From Candidatus Nomurabacteria bacterium (lineage in GTDB: Bacteria > Patescibacteriota > Minisyncoccia > Phycocordibacterales > SBAW01), in contig CALQZS010000002.1 in the NCBI GenBank assembly GCA_943349945.1, forward strand, positions 1 through 51,277: a DNA stretch of 51,277 nucleotides, in the 5' to 3' direction. The position numbers and the translations under genes were made by a program. The notes under the pieces were generated by a model. It made no database searches. It saw only the letters and a list, made by a program, of their open reading frames with translations, and was not told the DNA's origin. Below, in pieces: positions 9,753 through 18,794 of this stretch (positions are counted from its first letter, which is position 1; every line of letters starts with the position of its first letter).

Positions 9753-10985
9753 ATGGAACACTGGGACACGGTAGTGATAGGTGGGGGCCCTGCAGGTATG
9801 ATGGCTGCTGGTGTGGCTGCGGCGCGGGGTAAAAAAGTGCTGTTGCTGGAAAAAAATAAAACCCTCGGCAAGAAGCTACTTATCACGGGCGGCGGACGAT
9901 GTAATGTTACTAATAATAAGCCAGAGGTGCGCGAAATGCTGGCAAAGTACAAAAAGAGTGATAAGTTTTTATTTTCTGCTTTTTCGCAATTTGGGGTTAC
10001 CGAGGCTCTGCAGTTTTTTCATGATCGTGGGATGTCGACAAAAGAAGAAAACGAAGGGCGCGTATTTCCGCTCTCTAACACTGCACAGTCGGTGTGGGAC
10101 GTGCTCGTGCATGAGATGCAAAAAAGCCGTGTGCAAGTGCGCACAGGAGCTACGGTTAGAAGTATTGCGCAAGATGCGCGTGGTTTTGTGATTGTATTAC
10201 AAAACGGCACACAGGTGAGTGCTGCGTCTTGTGTGGTGGCGGTGGGAGGCACGTCGCGGCCAGAAACCGGCTCCACGGGCGATGGGTACGCATGGGCCCG
10301 CGCACTCGGCCACAAAGTAATAGAAAATGATTTTGCGCTGGTGCCAGTGGCACTTCATGACTCTTGGGCCAAAAAACTAGGGGGTGTTGCGCTGCCGGAC
10401 AGTAAGCTGACACTGATGCAAGATGGTAAAAAACAAGCAGTGCAAAAAGGGAAGTTGCTCTTTACCCACTTTGGTATCAGTGGTCCTGTGGTGCTTAACC
10501 TGAGTCGCACTATTGGCGAGTTTTTGGGGTATGGAGATGTAGAACTTTTGCTAGACCTCTTTCCCGCGACTGACCCAGGCATGCTTAAAGAGCAGGTGCA
10601 GACGCTGCTTGTTGCAGAGAGTAATAAAAAAATAAAAAACACCCTAGGGAGTTTGGTGCCAAAAGCGCTCGTCCCTGCGTTGTTGGAGTTGGCACACATA
10701 GACGGCGAGACTCCGTGCCACAGCGTGCGCAGTAAAGAGCGCACAGCACTTGTGTCGTTACTTAAAAAAGTTCCACTACGCGTGCAAGGATTGCTTGGCG
10801 CAGACAAGGCTGTGGTGTCTTCAGGCGGGGTGGTGCCCGAGGAGGTGGAGTTTAAAACAATGCAGTCGCGCCTTGTGCCGAACCTTTTTATAGTGGGCGA
10901 CCTGCTCAACATTGACCGCCCGTCAGGCGGATACTCGCTGCAGCTGTGTTGGACAACCGGCTTTGTTGCGGGAATGCATGCGTAA
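9753..10985 (+). CDS. NAD(P)/FAD-dependent oxidoreductase (HI0933/YhiN-like)
   Basis: GGGPAGMMAAGVAAARGKKVLLLEKN, GGGRCNVTN, SGGYSLQLCWTTGFVAG. Confidence 0.92.
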   Translation: MEHWDTVVIGGGPAGMMAAGVAAARGKKVLLLEKNKTLGKKLLITGGGRCNVTNNKPEVREMLAKYKKSDKFLFSAFSQFGVTEALQFFHDRGMSTKEENEGRVFPLSNTAQSVWDVLVHEMQKSRVQVRTGATVRSIAQDARGFVIVLQNGTQVSAASCVVAVGGTSRPETGSTGDGYAWARALGHKVIENDFALVPVALHDSWAKKLGGVALPDSKLTLMQDGKKQAVQKGKLLFTHFGISGPVVLNLSRTIGEFLGYGDVELLLDLFPATDPGMLKEQVQTLLVAESNKKIKNTLGSLVPKALVPALLELAHIDGETPCHSVRSKERTALVSLLKKVPLRVQGLLGADKAVVSSGGVVPEEVEFKTMQSRLVPNLFIVGDLLNIDRPSGGYSLQLCWTTGFVAGMHA

Positions 10986-11001
10986 TGCCTGCGGGGGTAG
11001 G

Positions 11002-12324
11002 TTACGAAAGCTCAATGAAATTTGTACTTGGCTTATGAGCGCTTCTGTTGCGACGATGCTCTTGTTTAACTTGTGTATATAGGGCAATGAGGTCTTTGGT
11101 AATGCGGGTGCTTTGAAATTGCAAAGCTGTTTGCTTGGCATTTGCTGCCATAGAAAGCCGTAGGTCCGTGTCTGCAAGTAACTCTTGTACCCGCTGCTGT
11201 GCTTCATCAACAGAGTCGACGATAAATCCGTTGTGCCCATTTTGGATAATTTCTGGCACAACGCCAACAGAGAAAGCAATAGGCACAAGCCCTTGGGACA
11301 TGCCTTCGATTAAGCTGAGCGAAAATCCTTCGTAGCGTGAAGAGATAAACAACATGCTTCCATATAGAGGTGCGAGAGCTCCGGGGATTAAGTCTTTGCG
11401 TAAATTGACATACATATAGTGCTTAGGAAAAGCGACGCGCAACCATTCTTTAAGTTTGCGGTTGGTCGTCATACACACGGTTGTTTTGGGTATCTCAGGA
11501 AACGCGCGATACAAATTGACCAACCGAGCAAGACCTTTTAGTTTCAGAGTAAATACATCGTTACCCAGCCGCCCCAAAAATACGAGATGTGGAGGTGCTG
11601 GTTGTTGCGGTACCTGGGTCGCAAACCAATAGTCTTCTATAGCGTTGTGGATGACTCGTACGTTGTCTGCAGGGACGCCCATGGCGATAAGCTCGTTCTG
11701 TACTTTGGCCGAGGTTGCGATACATGCAGTTGCGCGGGTTGCGGTGACGCTTTCTATGTCTGCTATATCTTCCAACGGACGAAAGGTCTCTAGATCAAAA
11801 TCAGAAATCACTTTTAATTTGACCAGCTCGCGAAAAACCCTACGCTCTTCCTGTAACAGTTTTTTAGTTGGCGGTACAGAGTTTAGAAAACCACGGATAG
11901 TAGAACCAAAATGGCATACCACCGGGGTATCAAAAGCCAAGAAGGGGAGCGGGGTGTACGTGGTGCCTTGGATGATGTCGTATTTTAAAATCTGCTCCTT
12001 GTGTTCGAGCATGGAGTAGAAAAAAAGTATGTTTGCGATGCCGCGCAAATGGACTGGCGTATCGGCAAGTTGGTGTTTGGGATAAAAGTGTTTTACTTGC
12101 ACCCCTTGCTCTGCAAGCGCAAGCGCCATAAGGCGGTTGATTTGTGCGGCGCCAGTATGCATGCCTGTGTGCGCGCGCTTTTCGTTATGAATAAACGCAA
12201 CTTTAATACGCACTTTAGACACTGCCTTAGGGACAGGGGGCACTTTGTCTTCAGAAAACAGTCGCAATAAGGCACGTGTTGCGTGGAACGCGCGCCTTTG
12301 CAGGCTTGGTCTCACTTTTTCCAT
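11002..12324 (-). CDS. Glycosyltransferase family 4 (GT-B)
   Basis: VRVIHNAI, LVFLGRLG, SRYEGFSLSLIEGMSQGLVPIAF; start placed at MEKVRPS. Confidence 0.85.
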   Translation of the reverse strand: MEKVRPSLQRRAFHATRALLRLFSEDKVPPVPKAVSKVRIKVAFIHNEKRAHTGMHTGAAQINRLMALALAEQGVQVKHFYPKHQLADTPVHLRGIANILFFYSMLEHKEQILKYDIIQGTTYTPLPFLAFDTPVVCHFGSTIRGFLNSVPPTKKLLQEERRVFRELVKLKVISDFDLETFRPLEDIADIESVTATRATACIATSAKVQNELIAMGVPADNVRVIHNAIEDYWFATQVPQQPAPPHLVFLGRLGNDVFTLKLKGLARLVNLYRAFPEIPKTTVCMTTNRKLKEWLRVAFPKHYMYVNLRKDLIPGALAPLYGSMLFISSRYEGFSLSLIEGMSQGLVPIAFSVGVVPEIIQNGHNGFIVDSVDEAQQRVQELLADTDLRLSMAANAKQTALQFQSTRITKDLIALYTQVKQEHRRNRSAHKPSTNFIELS

Positions 12325-12366
12325 TGATACACAAATCCTAGCATATTTTTTAATAGGTGTAGTAGT

Positions 12367-12855
12367 ATGTGCACACCAATGGTGCATTTGCGTATTAAAA
12401 AAACACATACAGGTAGAGGGGTTTTTGCTGGAGAAACAATTCCAAAAGGTGCGGTTATTACGCACATGCAGGGCAAGGAGCATGTTTGGGATGAGGTAGA
12501 AAAACTAATAAAAAACGGAAAGGTGCGCCTGGATGACCCATTTCAAATTGGCGAGGAAGATTTCTTGCTACTTGACCGACTGTCCGTGCTCTTTAACCAC
12601 TCGTGCGACCCAAATGCAGGGATTAACAAAGAAAGAGATCTTGTAGCGCTTCGTGCTATTTTACCTGGCGAGGAAATTTGCTACGACTATTCTGCAACTG
12701 TGTGCACGCACAGCTCGTGGGTGATGCGTTGCAAGTGTGGCAGCAGTGTGTGCCGCAAAAAAATAGGGAATGTGCGTACTATCCCCCTGGCTGTGCGCAA
12801 AAAATATAAAGCAAAAGGATTACTCTCTGCGTTTATACGGAGCGAGTTGGTATAG
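12367..12855 (+). CDS. SET domain-containing protein (lysine methyltransferase-like)
   Basis: GRGVFAGETIPKGAVI, NHSCDPNAGI, GEEICYDYS, CKCGSSVCRKKIG. Confidence 0.88.
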   Translation: MCTPMVHLRIKKTHTGRGVFAGETIPKGAVITHMQGKEHVWDEVEKLIKNGKVRLDDPFQIGEEDFLLLDRLSVLFNHSCDPNAGINKERDLVALRAILPGEEICYDYSATVCTHSSWVMRCKCGSSVCRKKIGNVRTIPLAVRKKYKAKGLLSAFIRSELV

Positions 12856-12857
12856 GT

Positions 12858-13520
12858 ATGTCAAAAAAAGCATTAGAGATATTAAAGAATGATCCGTACC
12901 TGGCGCCATGGGTAGAGAAGCACGGCGTGCCAAAATGGGAGGAGCGAGGAGACCCTTTTCGTTCTTTAGTCCGCTCTATTGTGTATCAACAAGTAACGGG
13001 CAAAGCAGCTGCGAGTATCTTGGCAAAGTTTGTGGCGCTGTTCGACTCGACCGAATTTCCCACTCCAAAAGAGGTGCTGGAGAAGTCTGTCGAAGATTTG
13101 CGTAGTGCGGGACTCTCGGGACAAAAGGTGGCCTATGTGCGCGACTTGGCAGAAAAGTTTTTAGACGGGACTATTGACCCCACTCAATTTCCAAAGATGA
13201 CTAATGACGAAATTATTGCACACGTGGTGCGTGTAAAAGGGGTCGGAGTTTGGACTGCGCACATGTTTTTGATGACGACGCTTAAGCGTCCGGATATTTT
13301 ACCGGTGGGCGACCTTGGTATCCAAAAAGGATTCCAGGTGGTGTACAAACTTCGCGCACTACCTACAGCAGCAAAAATGGAAAAGCTGGCGCGACCGTGG
13401 CGCATGCACGCATCTGCTGGAGCTTGGTATTTGTGGCGTGCGGCGGACGAGGCAAAAATAAAACCCCTACGTCCGGCGGCTTTGCCACCAACGGTGAAGA
13501 AGCGGAGTAAGAGAAAGTAA
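12858..13520 (+). CDS. DNA-3-methyladenine glycosylase (AlkA-like, HhH-GPD)
   Basis: LVRSIVYQQVTGKAAASI, VKGVGVWTAHMFLM, LPVGDLGIQKG. Confidence 0.9.
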   Translation: MSKKALEILKNDPYLAPWVEKHGVPKWEERGDPFRSLVRSIVYQQVTGKAAASILAKFVALFDSTEFPTPKEVLEKSVEDLRSAGLSGQKVAYVRDLAEKFLDGTIDPTQFPKMTNDEIIAHVVRVKGVGVWTAHMFLMTTLKRPDILPVGDLGIQKGFQVVYKLRALPTAAKMEKLARPWRMHASAGAWYLWRAADEAKIKPLRPAALPPTVKKRSKRK

Positions 13521-14072
13521 AATAATGCCTATTATGATTGCGTCTAGGTAGTCGGCAACGCCCGGCACCAGTGTGCCCAAAAAGTATCCTGCCAAAGTGA
13601 GCCCGACTGTCCATAGTAAGCCACCCAACACGTTGTAGCGTACAAACAGGGTGTAGGGCATGCGGCCAACCCCGGCAAGCGTGGGCGCAAAGGTGCGGAC
13701 AATAGGTACAAAGCGCGCGAGCACAATGGTGTAGGGTCCGTGTTTGGCATAAAACGCCTCTGTCTCTTCTATATAGCGCTTTCGAAAAAAGAACGAGTCC
13801 TCTCGTTTATAGAGTGCGGGCCCTATACGTGCGCCAATGGCGTAGCCCATGCTATCTCCCACGATGGCCGCGGCTGCAAGCAGAGGGATAAGCAACCAAA
13901 TAGCAAAAACTCCTTGCGAAGCTAGTAGTCCTGCCGTAAACAGCAGTGAGTCGCCAGGCAAGAAAAATCCAAAAAGCAAACCTGTTTCGCATAAAATAAT
14001 AACCGCAAGACCTACATAGCCCACGGTGGTGATGAGTGTGGGGAGGTCGGCGTGGAGCAAGCTTTCCAACAT
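13467..14072 (-). CDS. DedA family membrane protein
   Basis: ETGLLFGFFLPGDSLLFTAGLLA, GDSMGYAIGARIG, ARFVPIVRTFAPTLAGVGRM; start placed at MLESLLHAD. Confidence 0.92.
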   Translation of the reverse strand: MLESLLHADLPTLITTVGYVGLAVIILCETGLLFGFFLPGDSLLFTAGLLASQGVFAIWLLIPLLAAAAIVGDSMGYAIGARIGPALYKREDSFFFRKRYIEETEAFYAKHGPYTIVLARFVPIVRTFAPTLAGVGRMPYTLFVRYNVLGGLLWTVGLTLAGYFLGTLVPGVADYLDAIIIGIILLSLTPLLHRWWQSRRT

Positions 14073-14130
14073 GTGGCTTAGTGTAGCACAGGGGCTTGAA
14101 GATTTTGTACAAACAGAGCAATATATACTG

Positions 14131-14421
14131 ATGCATCTACAAATACCGCACAAATTTACCCAACCTCAAGCGGTCGACCGTGTCAAAAAAGGACTGCTGC
14201 AAGCAAAACCGCAACTGCAAGGCCAGGTTAAAATTGATACGGAAGTGTGGCAGGACAATATGCTGACTTTTGCATTTACGACCCAGGGCAAACAAGTAAC
14301 CGGCACGCTCAAGATCTTAAAAGACGAATTTGTCATAGACGCCAAGCTGCCGCTTTTGTGGCGCATGTTTGAGGGTAAAATTCAGAAGGCAGTTGAAGAG
14401 CAAATAAAAGCGCTTTCCTAG
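14131..14421 (+). CDS. Polyhydroxyalkanoic acid system-like small protein
   Basis: MHLQIPHKFTQPQAVDRVKKGLL...LPLLWRMFEGKIQKAVEEQIKAL. Confidence 0.65.
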   Translation: MHLQIPHKFTQPQAVDRVKKGLLQAKPQLQGQVKIDTEVWQDNMLTFAFTTQGKQVTGTLKILKDEFVIDAKLPLLWRMFEGKIQKAVEEQIKALS

Positions 14422-14499
14422 CAGCACAAAACTTCCCTTTGTGGGAGTTTTCTGGTATGGTGCTGCTATAAGCGCGGGAGAGCCCGCCTTTTTAAATTC

Positions 14500-16284
14500 A
14501 TGGATATACGAAATATTGCAATTATCGCCCACGTGGACCACGGCAAGACAACCTTGACGGATGCTTTGATGCGCCAAACTGGGGCCACCGAAGAAGGGGT
14601 AACTATGGACTCCAACGACCTCGAGCGCGAACGCGGGATTACTATTTACTCCAAACCAGCGTCCGTTACCTACAAAGATACAAAAATAAACATCGTCGAC
14701 ACTCCTGGCCACGCCGATTTTGGCTCAGAGGTGGAGCGTGTGTTGCGCTCTATTGACTCGGTGCTTTTGGTAGTAGATGCACAAGAGGGGCCTATGCCAC
14801 AAACTCGCTTTGTGTTGAAGAAATCACTCGAGCTTGGTCTTCGGCCTATTGTAGTTATAAACAAAATAGACAAACCAGCTGCCGACCCTGCACGTTGTGA
14901 GGAGCAGGTGCTCGAGCTCTTTTTGGAGCTTGGCGCAAACGACGAGCAGTCGAACTTTCCTGTGGTGTATGCCATTGGTCGCGAAGGTGTGGCAAAGAAA
15001 AAACTCACCGACGAAAGTAAAGATCTGACACCTCTTTTGGATGTAGTGCTCGAGCATGTGCAGCCAGCTTCTTCTCCTGAAAAAGAGGCTATGCCTTTGC
15101 GTTTGCAGCCGTTTAACCTAGGCTACGACAACTTTTTGGGTCGTTTGGGCGTGGCGCGTGTGTACGAAGGTTCGGTCAAGACGGGCCAAACGGTGTTTAT
15201 CAAAAAACCAACCGGCGAAACACGCACCGCTAAGGTGATAAAGATGTTTACCTTTAAAGGTTTGCAAAAGATAGAAACCGATATGGTGGTAGCGGGGGAC
15301 ATTGCCCTTATTGCAGGACTCACCGACATCTTTATCGGCGAGACTGTATGCGACAACGCAGACGCTGTTGCCTTGCCTGCTATTGCAATTGATGAGCCAA
15401 CCATCACCCTTAACTTTTTGGTGAATAATTCGCCGTTTGCGGGGCGCGAGGGTAAGTTTGTGACTGGCCGCCAAATCCGCGAGCGTCTTGAGCGCGAGCT
15501 CGAGGTAAACGTAGGGCTCAAAATCGACTTTAGCGACGACACCGCATACAAGGTGTCTGGCCGAGGCGAGCTCCATGTAGCAGTGCTCCTTGAAAACATG
15601 CGTCGCGAAGGGTACGAGATGCAGGTATCCCAACCGCAGGTTATCTTCCGCGAAGAAAACGGCCAAAAGCTTGAACCATTTGAAGAGGTTATCGTTGATA
15701 CCCCAGTAACCTATCAAGGTGCCATTATCGAGCGCCTCGGAACTCGCAAATTTGTTATTAAAGACATGGCGGTGCACAGCGAGACTGTGCGTCTTACGTT
15801 CGAAGGTCCTACTCGTGGACTCCTTGGCTACCGCAACCAGTTTGTGCTCGACACCAAAGGCGAGGGAATTTTGTCATCACGATTTATAGAATTTAGGAGC
15901 TACGCGGGCGAGATACAAAAACGTGCAGTAGGTTCGATGGTGTCTATGGCATCGGGCAAGGCGCTTGGCTTCTCTTTGTATAACCTACAGGATCGCGGCG
16001 TGCTCTATATCCACCCAGCAGTTGAGGTGTATGAAGGTATGGTTATCGGCAACACTTCCAAAGGCGAAGAGATGTCGGTTAACCCAACTAAGGGTAAGCA
16101 GCTCACCAACATGCGCGCCTCTGGTAGCGACGAAGCTATTACCTTGGTGCCACCATACGAGCTTAGTATCGAGCGCGGACTTGAAATTATGGGGGAAGAT
16201 GAGTATTTGGAAATAACTCCGGTGTCAGTCCGCTTGCGCAAACAGCTTTTGACCGAACAGCTACGCTCTAAGGCAAAGCGATAG
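14500..16284 (+). CDS. typA: Ribosome-associated translational GTPase TypA/BipA
   Basis: [53 protein letters not shown]; complete C-terminal domain. Confidence 0.97.
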   Translation: MDIRNIAIIAHVDHGKTTLTDALMRQTGATEEGVTMDSNDLERERGITIYSKPASVTYKDTKINIVDTPGHADFGSEVERVLRSIDSVLLVVDAQEGPMPQTRFVLKKSLELGLRPIVVINKIDKPAADPARCEEQVLELFLELGANDEQSNFPVVYAIGREGVAKKKLTDESKDLTPLLDVVLEHVQPASSPEKEAMPLRLQPFNLGYDNFLGRLGVARVYEGSVKTGQTVFIKKPTGETRTAKVIKMFTFKGLQKIETDMVVAGDIALIAGLTDIFIGETVCDNADAVALPAIAIDEPTITLNFLVNNSPFAGREGKFVTGRQIRERLERELEVNVGLKIDFSDDTAYKVSGRGELHVAVLLENMRREGYEMQVSQPQVIFREENGQKLEPFEEVIVDTPVTYQGAIIERLGTRKFVIKDMAVHSETVRLTFEGPTRGLLGYRNQFVLDTKGEGILSSRFIEFRSYAGEIQKRAVGSMVSMASGKALGFSLYNLQDRGVLYIHPAVEVYEGMVIGNTSKGEEMSVNPTKGKQLTNMRASGSDEAITLVPPYELSIERGLEIMGEDEYLEITPVSVRLRKQLLTEQLRSKAKR

Positions 16285-16362
16285 GTAAGTATCGAGTCGC
16301 ATATTCGTCATAATACACATAGATGTGTCTTCGATAGAGACATGTTGGTGTAAAATGAACGT

Positions 16363-17826
16363 ATGCGATTTTTTACTTTCTTAAAATATATAAGTGTAGC
16401 GCTCGTGCTTTTTGCCTCTGTGCCGTTTATGGCAGAGGCTGCGACTCGCACCCTGGTCTCTGGTACAAGCGGCGCTGACGTGCGTACATTGCAGCAAACA
16501 CTTGCGGCAAAGGGGTACTTGTCTGCAACGCCGACCGGGTACTTTGGCCCCGCAACACTTGCGGCGGTTAAAAAATTTCAATGCGAAAAAAATATCGTGT
16601 GCTCGGGTGCGAGTTTCGGCGTAGTGGGGCCAAAAACACAAGCAGCACTTGGGGGTGCAGTGTCTGGTACGAATACGGCGGCCACTCCGGGGTTTGAGGT
16701 TGGTGGATGGATACCATACTGGCGTTCTGCCACAGGGACCGCGGACGTGTTGCCAAATTTGTCTAAGCTGACAGAGATAAGTCCATTTGTGCTTACGCTC
16801 AAGTCCGACGGCACACTGCATGACGCGGGCGGGCTCGATAAAGAGCCGTGGGTGTCTTTTATCGCTGCGGCAAAAGCGCAAAAAGTGCGAGTGATACCGA
16901 CGGTGATGTCGGGTAGCGGTGATGCTATACATGCCATACTGTCGGACACCAAAAAGCGCATTGCGCTTGAAGATGAGATAGCAAAATTTGTAAAAGACAA
17001 TAACTTCGACGGTATTGATATCGACTTCGAAGGTAAAAAGGCCGAAACGAACCCATACTTTGCGACATTTTTGAAAGGGTTGTACCAGCGTATGGGCAAC
17101 AAGTGGGTCTACTGCACCATAGAGGCACGCACGCCTATTTCTTCGCGCTACACTAGCACGCCGCCAGCAGACGCTGGGGTGTATGCGAACGACTTTGCGG
17201 CGATAAATAAATATTGTGACCGTGTACAGATAATGGCCTACGACCAGGGTACTATAGACTTGTTGCTCAATAAATCGCGCGCAGCGCCCTACATCCCTGT
17301 GTCTGACCCGGCGTGGGTGGAAAAGGTGTTGGAGCTGACCGCACAAACTATAGATAAGAAAAAAATCATACTCGGCATTGCAACCTATGGGTACGAATAT
17401 TCGGTAACACCGCTGACCGAGTATGGCTATCGCTATGAGCGCGAGTGGGCGTTTAACCCGGGCTACGCAACACAGCTCGCGGCGCAGTTGGGGATTGCGC
17501 CTGTGCGTAATGTCGCAGGGGAGTTGAGCTTTATATACAAGAGCACCAAAGCAACAGAAAAGGCAGTCGCCTTGGCAAGCAAGCCAGGCACCATTGCCAC
17601 GGACACAGTGTCCAACAACGTAGCGCCTGCGTCTGCGGTATATTCGCAGCAGGCAATCGCGGGCAACATACAACCACCGTTTAATATTTTGTGGTGGAGT
17701 GATGCACAGGCGGTGGCGGACAAAATTGCTTTGGCAAAAAAGATGGGTATACGCGGCGTTTCGTTGTTTAAGTTTGACGGTGGCCAAGATCCGGGTATTT
17801 GGAGCATACTGCCAACACTGCGCTAA
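16363..17826 (+). CDS. Secreted glycoside hydrolase family 18-like protein with N-terminal peptidoglycan-binding domain
   Basis: Signal peptide; GADVRTLQQTLAAKGYLSATPTGYFGPATLAAVKKFQ; FDGIDIDFEG catalytic-type motif; RGVSLFKFDGGQD. Confidence 0.9.
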   Translation: MRFFTFLKYISVALVLFASVPFMAEAATRTLVSGTSGADVRTLQQTLAAKGYLSATPTGYFGPATLAAVKKFQCEKNIVCSGASFGVVGPKTQAALGGAVSGTNTAATPGFEVGGWIPYWRSATGTADVLPNLSKLTEISPFVLTLKSDGTLHDAGGLDKEPWVSFIAAAKAQKVRVIPTVMSGSGDAIHAILSDTKKRIALEDEIAKFVKDNNFDGIDIDFEGKKAETNPYFATFLKGLYQRMGNKWVYCTIEARTPISSRYTSTPPADAGVYANDFAAINKYCDRVQIMAYDQGTIDLLLNKSRAAPYIPVSDPAWVEKVLELTAQTIDKKKIILGIATYGYEYSVTPLTEYGYRYEREWAFNPGYATQLAAQLGIAPVRNVAGELSFIYKSTKATEKAVALASKPGTIATDTVSNNVAPASAVYSQQAIAGNIQPPFNILWWSDAQAVADKIALAKKMGIRGVSLFKFDGGQDPGIWSILPTLR

Positions 17827-17845
17827 ATCTATAGTTAGAAAAAAT

Positions 17846-17873
17846 AAGGCCGCTAGATTGCTCTAGCGGCCTT
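17846..17873. terminator. Bidirectional terminator
   Basis: AAGGCCGCTAGA-ttgc-TCTAGCGGCCTT between convergent genes. Confidence 0.8.
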
Positions 17874-17878
17874 GTGTC

Positions 17879-18622
17879 TTACAGTTGGTCGGGTGCATTT
17901 ATAACCCAGCCCTTGCTGACTGCCCCAGCGAAGTCCGCCAGAGCGGTGCCGGTGCCAGCCAGGGTCAGGACTGAGTCCTGTCCACTGCCGTTGGTGTAGT
18001 CGAACACCGTGTTGTTGCCGTCCTGGGTTACCTGCACCCCGTGTGGGGCTTGGAACCCAAGGAATGCCAGGTTCACCCGGTCGCCCAACAAGGGATTGAA
18101 GTCCTGGATGGTCACTTGGGTGTTGGCGCCGAACGTTATTGGGGTAAAGGTGTCTCTACCCCCCCGCGCGCCGTACAGAGTGGAATCATTGTACCCTTGG
18201 AGCGTGTCATTGCCGGCGCCGCCATTGCCGTAGCCACCGCTGACAACGATTGTGTCGTTGCCGCTTCGGCCAAAGGCCTGGGCACCGGGGCCCATAGCCA
18301 TCAGAATGTCGGCTTGATTGCCGCCGTAGAGGCGGTCGCCAGCGCCGCTGGAAATCAGGATGTTTCGTGAATCCCAGGCGCCGATAAGCACAGAGTTGCC
18401 TCCGTCGCCGATGGTGGCACGGTTTACCCCGCCGCCCCCGGTTTCGGGGTCGATAAATTGTATGCGACTGCCCGCTCCGTCCCCCAAGATGACGGTCGAG
18501 TTGAGGCCGGTTAGCACAATGTTGTTGCGCCCGTCGCCCAGCTCGACGATATTGTCGTCGCCAAACGCACCCTTAATGGTCGTGTTCTGGTGATTCCAAG
18601 GTTGGCGAATGTTGAGACCCAT
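17879..18622 (-). CDS. RTX/hemolysin-type repeat-like protein (degenerate repeats)
   Basis: SGAGDRLYGGNQADILM, GRSGNDTIVVSGGYGNGGAGNDTLQGYNDSTLYG. Confidence 0.7.
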   Translation of the reverse strand: MGLNIRQPWNHQNTTIKGAFGDDNIVELGDGRNNIVLTGLNSTVILGDGAGSRIQFIDPETGGGGVNRATIGDGGNSVLIGAWDSRNILISSGAGDRLYGGNQADILMAMGPGAQAFGRSGNDTIVVSGGYGNGGAGNDTLQGYNDSTLYGARGGRDTFTPITFGANTQVTIQDFNPLLGDRVNLAFLGFQAPHGVQVTQDGNNTVFDYTNGSGQDSVLTLAGTGTALADFAGAVSKGWVINAPDQL

Positions 18623-18678
18623 GTCCTAATCCTTTATTGTTTGCATGCCCACCGTTTGGACATGCTGCAGCTGTGTTT

Positions 18679-18707
18679 TAAATAACAGAATTGAGACTTG
18701 TTGTCAA
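18679..18707 (-). promoter_or_regulatory. Sigma70-like promoter of the minus-strand RTX-like gene
   Basis: On the minus strand TTGACA-N17-TATTTA. Confidence 0.6.
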
Positions 18708-18794
18708 GTTTATGCAACCCTGCTTTCAAGTTTTGCAGAGTTATAGTTGTTTTGAACTTAGTGCGTGCACAGTACTGTGCTACAATTTTTTTAT

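Noticed and set aside
16381-17787. 468-aa minus-strand ORF opposite the GH18-like gene
   Set aside because: Composition (Arg/Cys/His-rich) is typical of an antisense shadow; the plus-strand frame has clear domains and a signal peptide.
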